Positions 12,165-24,955 are shown, counted from the stretch's first letter. The stretch: 64,000 nt of DNA from Oreocharis arfaki (GCA_013398015.1 VZRR01002858.1:248001-312000), one strand, 5' to 3'. The notes: a model not told the origin generated them from the letters alone. Numbers and translations are program-made.

Positions 12165-15100
12165 GCATGCACATGCACACTCCCCCTTCCGAGGGCTGGC
12201 TGGCCTGATAGAGAAAGCCTTTCTGATATGACTTATCTTGTCTGAATGACACCAGGGAGTCCCAGAGTACGAGGTGCTGCGCATCTCTGTTTCTAATGGC
12301 TAAAACTGGCCACGGTAAAGGCTTCATTGCTCCGAGGGTTCCCTGCTCTGATACAGTCCCCAAAGACACAACCCAGAGGAAGACTGAGTGGAAGCAAAGT
12401 GCAACAATTAGCAAGTTCATTCACCAGAAGGCCATTTGCATGTGCTATCGCAATTGCTGCTCCACTTAGCCACTGCAGGCTATTTTGGCAACCAGGGGGC
12501 TGCTCACTGGAGTCGCTTAACGTCGCCCTCTTTGCTGCGTGTTTTGTCCCTGTCCTCCCCCAGCTCTGCCCGTTACGTGACAGTTTCTGCCAAGCAGTGT
12601 TAGTGCATCAGCCACTTTTCAAACGATCGCTTCCCCACTGGGCAGGGTCCCTTCAGAGCAAGAGGATGGAGACCGCGAGCCTCTCAGCTCCAAAGAGATT
12701 TTTCCCCTCTCCGGTTAGTGGTATTCCCTGAGCCCTGCTGATGAAAGACACAGATGTGTCTGCAGAGGAGCAGCTCTCAGTGCCGGCCTCATTCCCCAGA
12801 GTCCTCTTCAGCCAGTTTGATGTCTAAGTGGAAGGGAAGAAAATAAGCTGACAGTGGGGTTACCACCCAGATGATTTTCTGAATTGATTAGCTGCTTTTT
12901 CACGGGTCTCACAGCCACACAAACAGCCACCTCGCTGGATCTCGCAAGCTAAGTAATGACCTCGCCTAGGAGAGCTCTAGAGAAAGACCGGCCATAATGA
13001 TGTGCTGCTTCCTATGAAAGAAACAAAGGAAAAGCCAGGGGAAAACAACATGAAGGGAACTAAATAACAGCTGGAGAGAGGCAAGGGAAATGCAGCTTGC
13101 AACAGCGAGGTGAAAAATAAGCACCTTTCAGCAGCAGCTGAAATTTGTACGTAAAGGGCTGGGCAGGCAAGGAAAAGAGAGCTCAGACCGCAACTTCTTG
13201 AGGTCAAGCCTGTGAGCACAGGGCAGGCTCATCAGCAGCTGAAGGCCTTCTTTGGGTGTGTTAGGATAGAGGTGATGTGGTAATAAAATCCAGATCCCTT
13301 CGAGCTGTCACGTGCTGGCCAGCCCACTGCCACACGTGGGATGGCCACGAGCAGCCTTCCCATTACCTCCCTGGCAAGCATCACCCCTAACCTGGGCTCC
13401 TGCACCCCAAACCTTCCCAAGCAGTGGGTTTCAGCTCCAGTGGGCACCGTCCATGCTGCAGAACCCCGCACCAGTGCTGCCCCCCACTCCCAGTCTCTGC
13501 TCTGCTGTCGCCGGGTGAGAACAGCAGGCAGAAGTGCTGGCTCTCAGTACAAAATGTCTGTCCGTCTGTCTGTCCGTGGTCTTGTGCCCCAAAGGCAAAA
13601 CCTCTGGGATGTGCAAACGGGAGGGGCCAGGGCAGGAGTGCCCAGCCCAGCAGCCATAATTGGGTTTCTGCCAACATCTCTCCTTCAGCATCCTTGGGCA
13701 GCCCCACTCGTGAGGAGGATGCATGGCAGGCCGGGAGGGAGGGTGAAGCCCCTGCAGAGCGCTTTGGGGTCCGTAAGTGTCCCACAGAATGCGTGAGCTT
13801 CACGTGCCTCTGGGCAGAGACTGCTGCGCTGGACTCCGCTGGGATCGAGGGCAGCTTAAGAGGGGTGAGTTGTGGAAGTGGGGAGGCTTAGGCTGGCCTT
13901 TGAAGGATTTAGATCACACACGGAAAATCTGTCTTTGAATGGGAACAAATGGTCCAGCCCTCCTTATCTTTTACTCCCGCCTCCTCATACCACAGAATAA
14001 TGTTAGATTAGAAGAGGGCGGGTGAGAAGGGTGCTGTGGAGCCTCATCCCCCTGCTCTTTCCCGTCTGTGCTGTGCTATCCTGCCAGAGGTTTTTACTTG
14101 ACCATAAGGAGAAAAAAAAGAAAAAAAAAAGCTAGGAATAAACCCCAAGCACTCTACATTCCCTCTGCAAGTGCCCCAGCCCAGAACTGCAGCCTGCTGC
14201 TCTCAGCGCCTCTAATTAGCTAAGCAAGGCAAGCACTCATTAGCCCCACCTGGGTCACTCTGCGACTGGGAAAGGGAGCATTCACCCCCACACGGCTCCA
14301 GAATAAAGAGGTGAGAGGTAGATTTGTTCCCGGGGCCAGCCCCTCCTGGCAGCAGGGCCCCTGGCAGCCTGGCTCAGGAGCTGGGTGCCTTCGGGTGGTG
14401 ACAGTGGATGTGCTGGGAGTGTGGATGTGCTCACGCTGCTCCTCCGCAGAGCCCAATCTCCCGGAGAGGTGCTATCAGCTCCGAGTTGGAGAGGCACCTA
14501 GGGAGGGGCAAATGTTTGTTACAGCACTGCAATTTTAGCTGTTCTCGTGCCGTGAGTGCCTTGCTGGTGGTGTCTCCTAGAGTGTGTCTCTGTGGGGAGA
14601 GAGGGAGGCTCTGCCACTATGGGTATGACTGCAGGGATGGCGTTTGGCTTGACACTGGTCTGCTGTTTCATAGCCATAACTTCAGACAGCTAAGCTAATC
14701 CAGCTGCCAGCTTAATTAAAAGAATTAGATGTGTTTTTTTGCTGAAGTTATGGCGTAAGGGATAAGTGAACACCAAAACTATTCCCTGTGCTATGGAACA
14801 ACTATTTCTGTCCTTCTAGATCAAGGTTTTTCTTAGATCAGCTGTTTTTTTCAGCTGTGGTTGTGCATCAAGCCCCAGTGTAGAGCCCAGGGTGATGGGT
14901 AAAACATATCTGACAATGTAAAACAATCTGACAAATCAGCCAGTCTCAGGCTGTTTATAAGCCTGGAGGCACTTACAGGCTGGATTCACCCAAAATGAGC
15001 AGGTGGAGTAAGTTTTAGAATAGAAATAAGCGTGTGGTTCCTTGTTCAGTTAAGTTCATTATTATTTTCAGGAAATTGGTGCCAAAGTGTAAGAAGGCAC

Positions 15101-16340
15101 CTCGCTAGGAAAGGACAAGAGAGAGATAGGAGTAACTGCTCTGCCTGGAGACGGGAGATGGTGAAGAACACTGAGCCTGAAAAAATAATCTGAAAAGAAA
15201 ATAGTTTTCCTTTCCTGAAAAGAAAATCTGTCTCTGTCCTTCTCTCTCTGTCACAAAGAAACAGCGAGCATGGGGCACAGCAGCTGCAGCAGCCAAGGAC
15301 AAGGATGGGGAGTGCTTGAAGCACTTCTTGATTCTGACTGAATCTTGGGACTGCAGAGAAGTTCTGCCTTCCTCTGTGTCCCCCACCCCACCAGGTGAGA
15401 GGAAATTTGGAGCAGAGAAGGCCAGTGGTGGAGCCTAGCATGAAAGACACCCTTGTCAGAACTGGGATCTGGAGGCAGAATGATCACTAAAAAAAGTCGG
15501 ATACTATTTTTGCTAGCTCTTTCCCTCCTGCGTTTTTTTTCTCAACTGGATCAAAGGAATTAGTTTGGCTGGTTTCTCTTTTATTTCAAGTCATCTTTAC
15601 TTTCCTTTCTGTTTGTTAATCTTCCCCAGAATGGTCTTCAAAGTTGGGGTTGGAAAGGCTGCAAGGAAATTTTGGTTGTCAGTTTGGTTTATATTTAATA
15701 TCGCTGTTGTAATGGTATCTGAATGTTTTGCTAAATGAATTCTTGCTTGGTTTTGCTTTCAACTTGATTCCTATGATGCTGCTTCAGACAAATGGTAACC
15801 CTCTCCTATGGGAAAGAAAAATCACTTGAACAGAGCACTTGCTTTGGAAAGGTGAGGGTAGAGTTGTGGTGGCTGTTCAGAGACTCTGCATCAGAAAGAC
15901 AACTGTGCCCCATAAATCTCCCATCCGAGGTGAGTGAGAGAGCACTTCTCCACCACATCTCACACTGTGCCCAGAGCATGTGTGCCCAAACACTACCAGG
16001 GGCGTTCTGAACCCCCAGGACTGGCTAAAATCTATGTACAACATTGCCTCTTAAAAGATAGGATCTCTGGAAACTCCATCCCTCCCCAAACACACATTTG
16101 CCCTGTGGAAACTGAGCTTTCCCCCTGTGGAGTCCAGGTGAGGTTGCCCACTTTGTGTGACTGGTAGGAACAGCCCTAGCTGGGTGTTTGTGGTGACAGG
16201 AGGTGGTGGGAGGATTTGCTATTTGTCTGCTGTGCTGGCTCTCTGATTTAAGTTCCTTAGCCCCCTCAGGCTCAGCTGTGGCTCACTGCCAGTATTTGAT
16301 CATATTTTCAGAGCAGGATTAATAATGCTTTATTGCTTGT
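12165..16340. other. Non-coding sequence with exon-like fragments only
   Basis: No recognisable gene. Contents are a short TGTC/TGTCCG run (13555-13576), an A-rich run with G interruptions (14107-14132), and AT-rich segments with TAAT words (12880-12970 and 14210-14245). Two intervals have an acceptor-like AG, an open frame and a strong GTGAGT donor (13788-13864 and 15788-15929) but encode nothing I recognise; they are listed as findings. Confidence 0.55.
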
Positions 16341-16344
16341 TTGC

Positions 16345-16740
16345 GTAACGGACCAGTATCATTTAGGTTGGAAAAGACCTTTATGGTAATCAAGCCCAAC
16401 CATCACCCAGCACTGCCAAGCCATGTCCCTAGTGCCACATCTACATGTCTTTGTGATATCTCCAGTGCTGGTGACACAACCACTTCCCTGGGCAGCCTGT
16501 TCCAGCGTTTGGCAACCGTTTCGGTGAAGAAATTTTTCCTAATATCCAATCTAAACCTCTTGAGGTACAACTTGAGGTCATTTCCTCTTGTCATATCATT
16601 TGTTACCTGGAAAAAGAGACCAGTGCTCACCTTGCTACAACTTCCTTTCTGGTAGTTGTAGAGAGTGATAAGGTCCCCACTGAGTCTCTCTTTCTCCAGG
16701 CTAAACACCCCCAGCTCCCTCAGCCATTCCTCATAAGGCC
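16345..16740 (-). mobile_element. CR1 LINE 3' fragment with ORF2 C-terminal remnant
   Basis: On the minus strand this is the 3' end of a CR1 retrotransposon. An open frame of about 100 codons (16708 down to 16403) carries the C-terminal signature of CR1 ORF2, the endonuclease/reverse transcriptase protein: GDLITLYNY near the start, RFRLDIRKNFFTE in the middle and WNRLPREVV near the end. The short 3' untranslated part ends near 16345 in a TTCCAACCTAAATGAT-like sequence. Full CR1 ORF2 is several hundred residues longer, so the copy is dead: the endonuclease and catalytic reverse-transcriptase regions are absent. The intact frame over this segment suggests that it is one of the younger copies in the window. 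Confidence 0.95.
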
Positions 16741-16744
16741 CGTT

Positions 16745-18810
16745 CTTTGGAGGAGGAGGGAGGAGATGTGCCCTGTAATTTAGTGACCATTCATTCTAAA
16801 TGAGAAGGTTAATAGCTTGGCCACTTCATATTTTAACCCTAAGCTTTTTCCCCTCTCTAATTGTAAAGCATAATAGGTTTTATTTCCATACGGCTGTTCC
16901 CTGTGGGGCTTTGTCTGGATGTATAAATCAAAGCCTCCCTGCCACATTCTGGGGCTTGGGGGCAGATTCTGCCCTCACCCAGAGCATAAAGTAGGGTCAT
17001 CCAGCTGCCAGCAGAGTTACCCCATTTTGCCTGCACGGCTGGGAGTGGCCCCTGGGAACAGGCAGGGGAGAGATGGCCACTCAGATAACTGGCAGGGCGG
17101 CTGGGTGCTGAGGACTTTGCAAATCGGATTGTTGATCCAGGTGATTAACTTCGAGTGGTTGGGTTTTTCTGATGCCATGGTCTAGCACGGCAGACAGTAT
17201 CTTGGGGGCTGGGGCAGACAGACAGAGCTGCTGGCATACATTCCTCTCTTCCCAGCAGGAAAATGAGGCTTAGACATGAAGGTGAACCAGGAAGGCTGGG
17301 TGTGGGAAACTCAAACCTCGAAAGCTATTAAGAGCAGGAGAAGGAATAAATCAGCTGGCCCTTCTCCCTGCCAATGCAGGCCTTTCTCCATGGCCTATTT
17401 ACTTGTATTTTCATCGGGTCACAGGTGTAAAACAAGTCAGTGCTTCCACAGGCACGGCCGTTCCACCACAGGCAGGTGGCTTGCAGCAGGATCCTCATCT
17501 TAAACTCAGGGAGAAAAGCAGAAGTACATTGGCAGAGCTGTTTGGGGAGCTGGGAACAGGAACCTAGAGGTTCTTCTGGCCAGGGCTGTGATCTGTTTGT
17601 CAGATCTCTGCTCAGGAGCCTACGGCATCCTTCCTGCCTAACTGTAAGGAGCACCAGCAGCTTGTATTGATATCCCGCTAGCATGGGAACCTCTTGAGCT
17701 GAGCCTCAGGTGTTTGGTGAGAGCTGGTAGAAGTGAACCAGCTGGAGGAGTCGATGGCAGGGTCACTAACAGCACAAGCAGGTCTTTTCTTTCTTCTTCT
17801 GCACTGCTGGTTTGAAGCATGCTGGTGACAAAGAGAGGAGAGCAGCCAGTGTCATTGTGTGGCTGTGGCCAGCGCTGGGGAGGCACGCTTCTGAGCTGAG
17901 TGCCAGGCTGAGGTACAGGGGTGTGCTCCTGGTGCCTCGGAAGAATGGAACTGACACCTGCAAAATGCAAAGTGTAAAGCCATTTCCCAGCCCCTGTGGA
18001 AATGCAGCAGGAGGAGCAGCCTGCCTCTTCCAGGCTACTGTCAGCCCTTGGCTGTCCAGGCCCCCCACCTCAGCTGACACAGCTGCTGGGCAGGCTGGAG
18101 TGAGAAGGGGTGCAGGCAGCCCCCCATCCCACTTTCAGCATCTCAGGTCTTTTCTAATGGCCCCTAAGTTCAAGACTCTGCTCCTGGGGACAGTCAGGCT
18201 CCGACAGAAAAAGCTGGGTATCACAAACCTCAGTTACAAGCAGGACTGTTCTGGGTAAGGTCTGGAGGTGACTCACTGGATTAGTCACTAGCTCTTTTTT
18301 TTTGAGGCTGGGCACCTAAAATCCCTTCACTCCATGAATCTGCCAGCCATCCCCCATTTTGAGCTGCCTCCAGTCACTTTCCTCTGTGTGACTTGACAGG
18401 TTTTGAAAGTTTTTCATGGGCCTTGTTCTGTTTCCCTTACCCTGGAACCTACATTGTGTCTAAACCAGTTTAAATTATGTTTATCCCAGGTGAGTTTAAT
18501 TACACATACTGAGTTAAATAAACCAGCAAAAGTGCAGCTTAACTGTTTCAAGAGCAGCTACATTAGGAATCTGGAAATAAATGAATTTTTTAATATATGT
18601 CAGGGAGATTTTTCTACAGGTAGGGCAGACCTCACTCGAAAGCCAACACTGGGAATGCCAACTCTCTGCCCTTGGTATTTACAGAGAAACTGGATTAAGT
18701 CACTCCACCTCATCTAGAATAATAATGTTTAGCATGTAAGTAGCATTTTACAATTTCAAAGCAATAAACACAGAGATACCATGGTAATGAGAACTGACAA
18801 GGCACTAGCA
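16745..18810. other. Non-coding sequence, no gene recognised
   Basis: Unique non-coding DNA. No exon with a recognisable product, RNA gene or clear repeat is visible. Confidence 0.6.
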
Positions 18811-18811
18811 T

Positions 18812-18962
18812 TAGCTGATTAGGCCTCGCAACTTCCCTGAGGTATCTAAATATGACCGTTCCCATTTTATAGCTGAGGAAAACATACATGAATTGATTTA
18901 CTCACAGACATAGGGCAATTCAGTGAAAGAGCTAGAACCATGACTCAGTCCTGCTAATGTTT
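18812..18962 (-). mobile_element. MIR-type SINE relic, minus strand
   Basis: The order of words follows the reverse strand of a MIR/CORE-SINE: a GGCCTCGCAACTTCCCTGAGG block (cf. CCTCACAACAACCCTATGAGG), TTCCCATTTTATAGCTGAGG (cf. CCCCATTTTACAGATGAGG), CTCACAGACATAGGGCAATT and AAAGAGCTAGAACCATGACTC. Upstream AAGTAGCATTTTACAATTTC may be its tail. Divergence is high, as expected for an element that predates birds. Confidence 0.65.
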
Positions 18963-18964
18963 GG

Positions 18965-21125
18965 GTGGCTGCTCAGCCCTCTGTGAGACTCTGCCCTACT
19001 TCTAGACCCGTGCATCAGCACAAGCTGGTATCCCATTCTTAGCGAGATTTAGAGATCAATCACTTTTAATTTCTGCTGACTGCTGCGGAAGGAATGGGAT
19101 TTCAATATCTCTCCAGCCAAATGCAGCAGCGATGAGTGGAGGTATTGGTGATGTTGGAAACGGATGCTGGTGAAGTCACAACAAGTCAGCCCTGGAGAGG
19201 TGCACTCACCACAGAAGCAGCCTAGCAGGAAAAGCAGCTAGCAGGTGGGTGTCAAATGGAGCTTTGGAAAGGCCCGTGTTGGCTGAAACCACCACGGGCT
19301 CTGCCTTTCCAAGCCCCGCCACAGCTGCGGGATTTGGTATGCGCACAGCCAGACCATTTTTAATCTGTATGGGCTTAGGAGCTTACACCAACGCTGAATC
19401 TGGCCCAGAAAGCTCCGTGGGGAGCACAGCTCTGGCACCAGCACTGGGCAGGAACCATCTTGCTCTGTGCAGTAGGTGCTCAGCACTTCTCAGAGCGTAT
19501 GAGATCAGCAGCTTCAGACAAGAAATCCAGCTTTCCCTCATATCACGTCTCTAGGTCCAGACTACGGAACGCTGGTTACAACAAACTTTCAGCCCCTCTG
19601 CCAACTCTGCTGTTTTTCCACTAATCCCCATCCAAGAAAGGTGTTGAACAGAGGAACTGAATTGTCACGGCTTGTAAGCAAAATGGTATTTTAATTCCCC
19701 TCAAGGAACATAGTTTCTCTCTCCTGGAGTGCCTGATGAGGACTCCTCTATGCATGGAGCACTGCCCTGCTGTGCAGCATCCTCTGCATTCTGTCAGGGG
19801 CTGTTCCCTCTGCCTGTGAGTGCTTTACCTCCACAGCACGCTGCACCTGAGCCGAATGAGCTCGGGCTGCGGCGGTGAATCCCAATGAGCCTCTCACTAG
19901 GGCCGGGAGGCAGTCTATAGGAACCAGTCCTGGGGCACCCAGCACACATCTCAGTACCACTGCTAACTGCTGGTCTGGAAACAATTAGATATCTCTTTGT
20001 TTATGCCGAAATACTGCTGCCTGCCTGTGCAATAGCTGTGGGCAGCAGGAGTAGAGACGGCAGACCTGGGGAGGCATAAAAGCATAGGGGTTTGTGCGTG
20101 TCTCCATTCTGCTTCCCAGGGAGGTTTCCAGGGCAGATCGCTGGCTCCCCATCTCGTTTCGTGGCCATTGAAGGCAGCCCGTGTCTGACTCATCTCCCTG
20201 CCAGATGTACCCGGCAGCAGCTGTGAGCCTGGATGGCCACAAACAAACCCCCGCGCGGTGGGCCCCTCCCTGCTGCTCTTTGGGGAAGGCTTGCAGAGAT
20301 CCGGATTCCCTGGCCTTAAATCCATTGCCACAAATTATCATTCGCCTGTTGATTGCTCTCGAGGGGACAAAACATCAAGTTACAACCTGTGGTTTTCGGC
20401 CCCGATGGATTAGGAGCAGAAAATCTGTTGAGACCTAAGGCTTAGATCTGTTGGTTTGATATGCAGTTCAGTAAAGCAGGCAGGAGAGGAGCCGTGATGG
20501 AGAGTGCTTTGCCACATCAGTGCTAGCCAAATTCCCAGTAGGGAGATGCTTTTCAAGGAGGGGAAACGATGCAAGCTAAAGATGCTGCTAATTTTCTGCC
20601 TAAGCCAATGGTGATGTGTGTCTGCTGCTATTCTTCGTGGAAAGTGTGGCTACACTTCAGTAATGTGAAATTACTCCTCCTTTCCAGTGGTTCGTCCAGC
20701 TGAGAATAGTGTTGTGGAGTAAATATCTGTTTTTCAGATGCTAGGTCAGGTTCTCAGAGTGACTGCTTTCACATTGGCTTGCACATTGGACAAATTGAAT
20801 GTGTACACCCGGGAGACAAAACAAATACTGCACGGCTCTTTCAAAATTGCGGTGTCCACGGTGTGACAGCTGGGTCTGTGCCTGGAGAGTGCATTCTGGT
20901 CAAGCAACAGGTTCTTCAGCAGGTGAACCTCAAACCCACACTGCTCAGGGTGCAGGCTGCAGGAATCAGGGAGAACCTTCTGGTGACTCAGAGCTAAAGG
21001 GAAGTGTTTGTGTCCCAGCTAAATCTGCAGCCCTGTCCGTGTTAGCTGAAGTGTAGCTGTATTGACACCATATATCCAACTTCTGTGCAACCTGGGTCAC
21101 TGCATCACACTGCCAAAAAAAGTGG
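18965..21125. other. Non-coding sequence, no gene recognised
   Basis: Unique non-coding DNA. It includes a candidate regulatory segment at 20315-20420. No exon or repeat is recognised. Confidence 0.6.
20315..20420. promoter_or_regulatory. Candidate conserved enhancer (composition only)
   Basis: A compact segment includes CCACAAATTATCATTCGCC, GTTGATTGCTCTCGAGG, AACCTGTGGTTTTCGG (a RUNX-like TGTGGTTT word) and CCGATGGATTAGG. CpG words are retained in otherwise CpG-poor surroundings. The function is inferred only. Confidence 0.25.
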
Positions 21126-21990
21126 GAACGACAGTTTTCTCTTGCTCTGCTTCTGTTTCCAATTCCCGTCTCCCATGCTTTCCAGCACTGTCCAGGCAGA
21201 CCCTGTTCTCTCTCATGCCTCCGTTTCACAGCTGTTGTCTGCACCCAGCCATCTCACAACTGGCTCCCCTTTTTATTGACTCTCTCATCTTTTCTCTTGA
21301 TAACTTAAAACTTCACATTGTTAGGCTGTTTAGAGGTCACATTTTCTACCTTCCTCATCTCACCTTCTTACTCAGCCCTGCAGCCTGACCCACTCACCAG
21401 CAGACCGTTCCTTCACTGTGCATTTCTTCATTCATTCATTCCACTTCTCTCTCCCTGACTTTGCCATCTCTCTCAGACATTTCCCCTACCTTCTTCTCTC
21501 TCTCTTTCCCTCGCAGCATTCCAGCTTCTTCCACTCCACAAGTGTTTGTGACTACAGACTTTTCCTTACTCCCTGGTAATTAGGAAGGAGATGCATTTAC
21601 TTCCCCCTCTCAGAGTATTTACCAGTTTCTCTCATCCCCTGCTTCCATTGTGTCTCTCTCATCCTACAGAGTCTCTTGACTACAGTGCTGTCCTCTGTTT
21701 CAAATCTGTTTTGCTCTCTTCCAGCCACTCCTGTTGGCTTTCATGCATCTTATGTCAGCCCCTTGTGTGCCACTGCTTTCCCTACTTCTTATGGAATCAT
21801 AACTAGTGGCTCAAAAGAAGTAATTATCAAAATGCAACGTGACTTTTTTTCTCTTGACTCTCCTGGTTTAGTTGAAAGAAGCAACATTTCTCATCTGCTT
21901 TAACAACCCATCTGTGATCCCTGTGGCTGCCTCCATGACTCCAGCTCCACCACTACCCAGAAAAACCTGTGCCTTCATTTTCACTGTATG
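21126..21990. repeat. Long pyrimidine-rich (plus strand) region
   Basis: For about 860 bases the plus strand is dominated by C and T, with runs such as TTCTTCTCTCTCTCTTTCCC (about 21490-21512) and TCATTCATTCATTCC (about 21428-21442). No gene is recognised; the frames through it translate to Ser/Leu/Pro/His-rich low-complexity strings. Confidence 0.65.
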
Positions 21991-22099
21991 TGCCTCAGTT
22001 TCCTTGATTTGTTGTCTGAGTAGGAAAAGCAGATCCAGGGATCAAAGCCAGGCCTCCCAGTGCTAAGTACTGCAGCCTCTGCTCTGTTCAGGGAGGCTT

Positions 22100-23860
22100 T
22101 TCAACTGTGCTATGTAAACCACAAAATCTCTTCAGGAGGCCTTGAAAAGGGAACAAGCAACTTGAAGATGGATCAAAATATGAAGAACCCTAGAAGGTAG
22201 AAGTAGCTCGGGGTGAAAGTACGAGGCGAAATTGCATCTGTCTGCTACTTCATAACTCAGCAAAAAGAAGCAAAGGCAGTGAGATTTGCTTGTGCTAGAT
22301 TGTTGAGGGAGGTCAACACAAAGAGGGAAGCAGTAAAATTCAGACGGGCTAGAAAAGGGAGATGAAGCTCTTCACAGCCTGAAGTACAAAAGCTCTGTTT
22401 TGAAGAAATAGAAATGTTAGGCTTTATCTATTGTTAAATAATTTCCCCTGAATTAGGAAAACTTGAACTTCTCAAAGCCATGTCCTTCTGAGAATGTGCT
22501 GCCAGTAAGAACGGAATCTGAGGCTTGGTTGGTCCTTCTGCAAGTGCTTTTGAGTCCTTACAAGGGAAGACTGCAGTTCCTCCTGAACCCAGTTTCTAGA
22601 AACATAGTCTGCCCAGCTTTAGCTTAAAGCCAGGTGGCAGAAATGCGAGGAAGTTAAGAGCTCTTTTAAAAGAGATCTTTATTAATGATAATATCACTTC
22701 AGCTGGCGAGGAACTGCCCTGTGCCTGTCACTAACCCATTACCTTTCAGAGGCAGGCTATAAGTGATCTACCTGTCATCAACCTAATATTGCATTTAAGC
22801 TTTAGATCAGGCACAGATGACAGGTGTTTCTGGAGAAAAAGGAAAACACTCTTCTGTTCTTTTTGTTTTAGGTGAAATGATTTGTCATACAGGAATGGGG
22901 ACATGCAGTCCCTGCAACGCTACAACCTTTTTTTTATTTGCTTTGGGCACTTTGAATTTGGTTTGGGGTTTTTTTTTTTCTCATGAAAGCGGGCTCAGAA
23001 ATCCAGAGATGACCTGGAACAATGGAAACAAGAGGCTTTGATTTGGTCCATCAGCCTTAGCGTGGCTCTACATGGTACAAGGACTCAACCCTCAGCCAGT
23101 TTGGGAAGAAAGGAAGAGAAAAAGCACAGAAGACAGGGGAGGAGTGTAAGTATGGAAGGTAGTAAGCAGCCAGGATTGGATATTGAGCTAAAAAATCAGT
23201 GGTAGGGGAAGTCTTACCAACAGCTTAGAAAAAAAAAATATGATCCAGAGGAAGAATATAGTATACTTGGAAAGGACACTGGCCAGAGCAAGCTTTGGTT
23301 TTGTTAGTTATGGACAGGAGCAAAACATAACCAAAGGTGGCTTGGAAAAGAAGAAGCACATGGATCGAAGAAGAGGGAATGCCAGAGAGTATTCACCAAA
23401 TCTCTGCCCACTGTTGAACAGCAGTGGGAGAGCAGAGATTTTAGTGCTTGAATAAGAAATTTAAAGAAGTAATTTAAGAACAGTGTAAGAATCTAGAAAA
23501 GGGGAGCAACCTGAAGTAATTGTGGGCAGCCCCCAGCATCCTGGAATAAAAAGAACAATATAAGAGAAAACACAGTCCAACAGAAATAATGGGGACGATA
23601 GAGGGAGCCAAATTAATTCAAAAAAGCATTAGGCAAAATTGGTACCGTAGCTCTTCTGTCAAAAAGAGAGATTAGGAGTCTTCATTAAAGTTCACAAAAG
23701 TTTTTAGTGGGGTAGAGGGTGGGGATACTACAAAGCTGTTTGACCTAGTGTCAAGAGCAAGCAAAGATGCAGCAGCGAGATAAGCCACGGCTGGACATTA
23801 CAGGAATTCAGGGAGGAATGCCAGCATAGAGCAAGACAGAAATGCAACATAAACTCCCCT
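22100..23860. repeat. Purine-rich (plus strand) region
   Basis: The plus strand becomes rich in A and G, for example around 23105-23145 and 23330-23400. This is the opposite strand bias from the block just upstream. It has no gene, RNA or identifiable mobile element. Confidence 0.5.
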
Positions 23861-24514
23861 TACATGGCCAGGGGACCAGAAGTCAGCTCCATGGAAGAAT
23901 TGGGCATTAGGTAACACTGCAGAATTCTGTAACTGGCCCAGAGGAAGCTGTGCCCGAGGATTTGTCCCCGTCGAGATTTTTCGCACAGAACTGTTGGTAT
24001 TTTGTAGTGATCCTGCGTGTTGACAAAGTGCTCTGAGTTAGCCTGCCCTCTCCTCTCACAGTTCCTGCAGCTGGAGCTGGCTCGATCCAGTGCAGGCAGA
24101 CACAATACACAAGAGATCAGATACTGTCTTGCTCAAGATCAAGCCTTGCAGTCATTGTGCCTTGAAACGCAGTCGGGGTTTCAGTATAACACACTGGTCG
24201 CCTCCAAACAATAAATGAACTAAGTCAAAAGCTTTTAGGGAAAACAGATGCAAAGGCTGAACTTAGATAGCTAATAAACCACTTTAAAAATAGCATACAT
24301 TCTGGCAAAAACCTTGGTGGGGAAGGCATAGGAAATCGATTTGCTGAGTGAAATTTGCAGTGAAGGAAAGCAAGGTCTGTGTCTGAAGAAAAAGAGGCCT
24401 GACGGTACCTCTCGTGTCATCCTCTTTGCCACTCCATTTCTCAAGTGACCCTCACAGACCCCCAAAGAGCACAGCAGTTGCCACACCAGATGAGCCTGGT
24501 AGCCCTCCTAATCC

Positions 24515-24955
24515 AGTCTTCTCACTCCAACAGTTGCTACTCTCTGATACTTCAAAGAAAGGTGCAAGAAACCCCAGAGTGGACAATTATAGAATAACCC
24601 GCCCACAAGGGAAGTTTTTCCCTAATCCCTCGCCATCAGTTAGTGGTTATGTTGTGCCTTGAAGCCTGACAGTTTATATCCCTTCTAAAATTTATTTATA
24701 TCCTGTCTAATGTGACCGTGAATGTTCTCGGTGTCCATATAAATGTCTAATCCTTTTCTGAATCCTGCTAATCTCCTGGCCTCAATGAAACCTCATGGTA
24801 ACAAATGCCATGTGTTAATTACACATGGTACAAATATTTCCTTGCACCATTTTAAATTCGCTTCCTTCCAATTTCACTGGGTATCCCTTGATCCCGCAAT
24901 AGGAAAAAGGGCAATGAAATTAGAGCTTGTTCATTCTTGCTGAGCCACACTGCTG
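24515..24955 (-). mobile_element. Old CR1-type LINE fragment, minus strand
   Basis: The reverse-strand order of old CR1/L3-type elements is present: TTTTTCCCTAATCCC, CCTTTTCTGAATCCTGCTAA, CTGGCCTCAATGAAACCTC, TGGTAACAAATGCCATGTG, TTAATTACACATGGTACAAA, CTTGCACCATTTTAAATTC, TTTCACTGGGTATCCCTTGA. It shares a block with the 9.8 kb relic. No open frame remains. Confidence 0.75.

Noticed and set aside
21985..22075. MIR-like words (GTGCCTCAGTTTCCTTGATT and AGGGATCAAAGCCAGGCCTC)
   Set aside because: The two words correspond to opposite orientations of a MIR and cannot belong to one element; probably chance in a pyrimidine-rich region.
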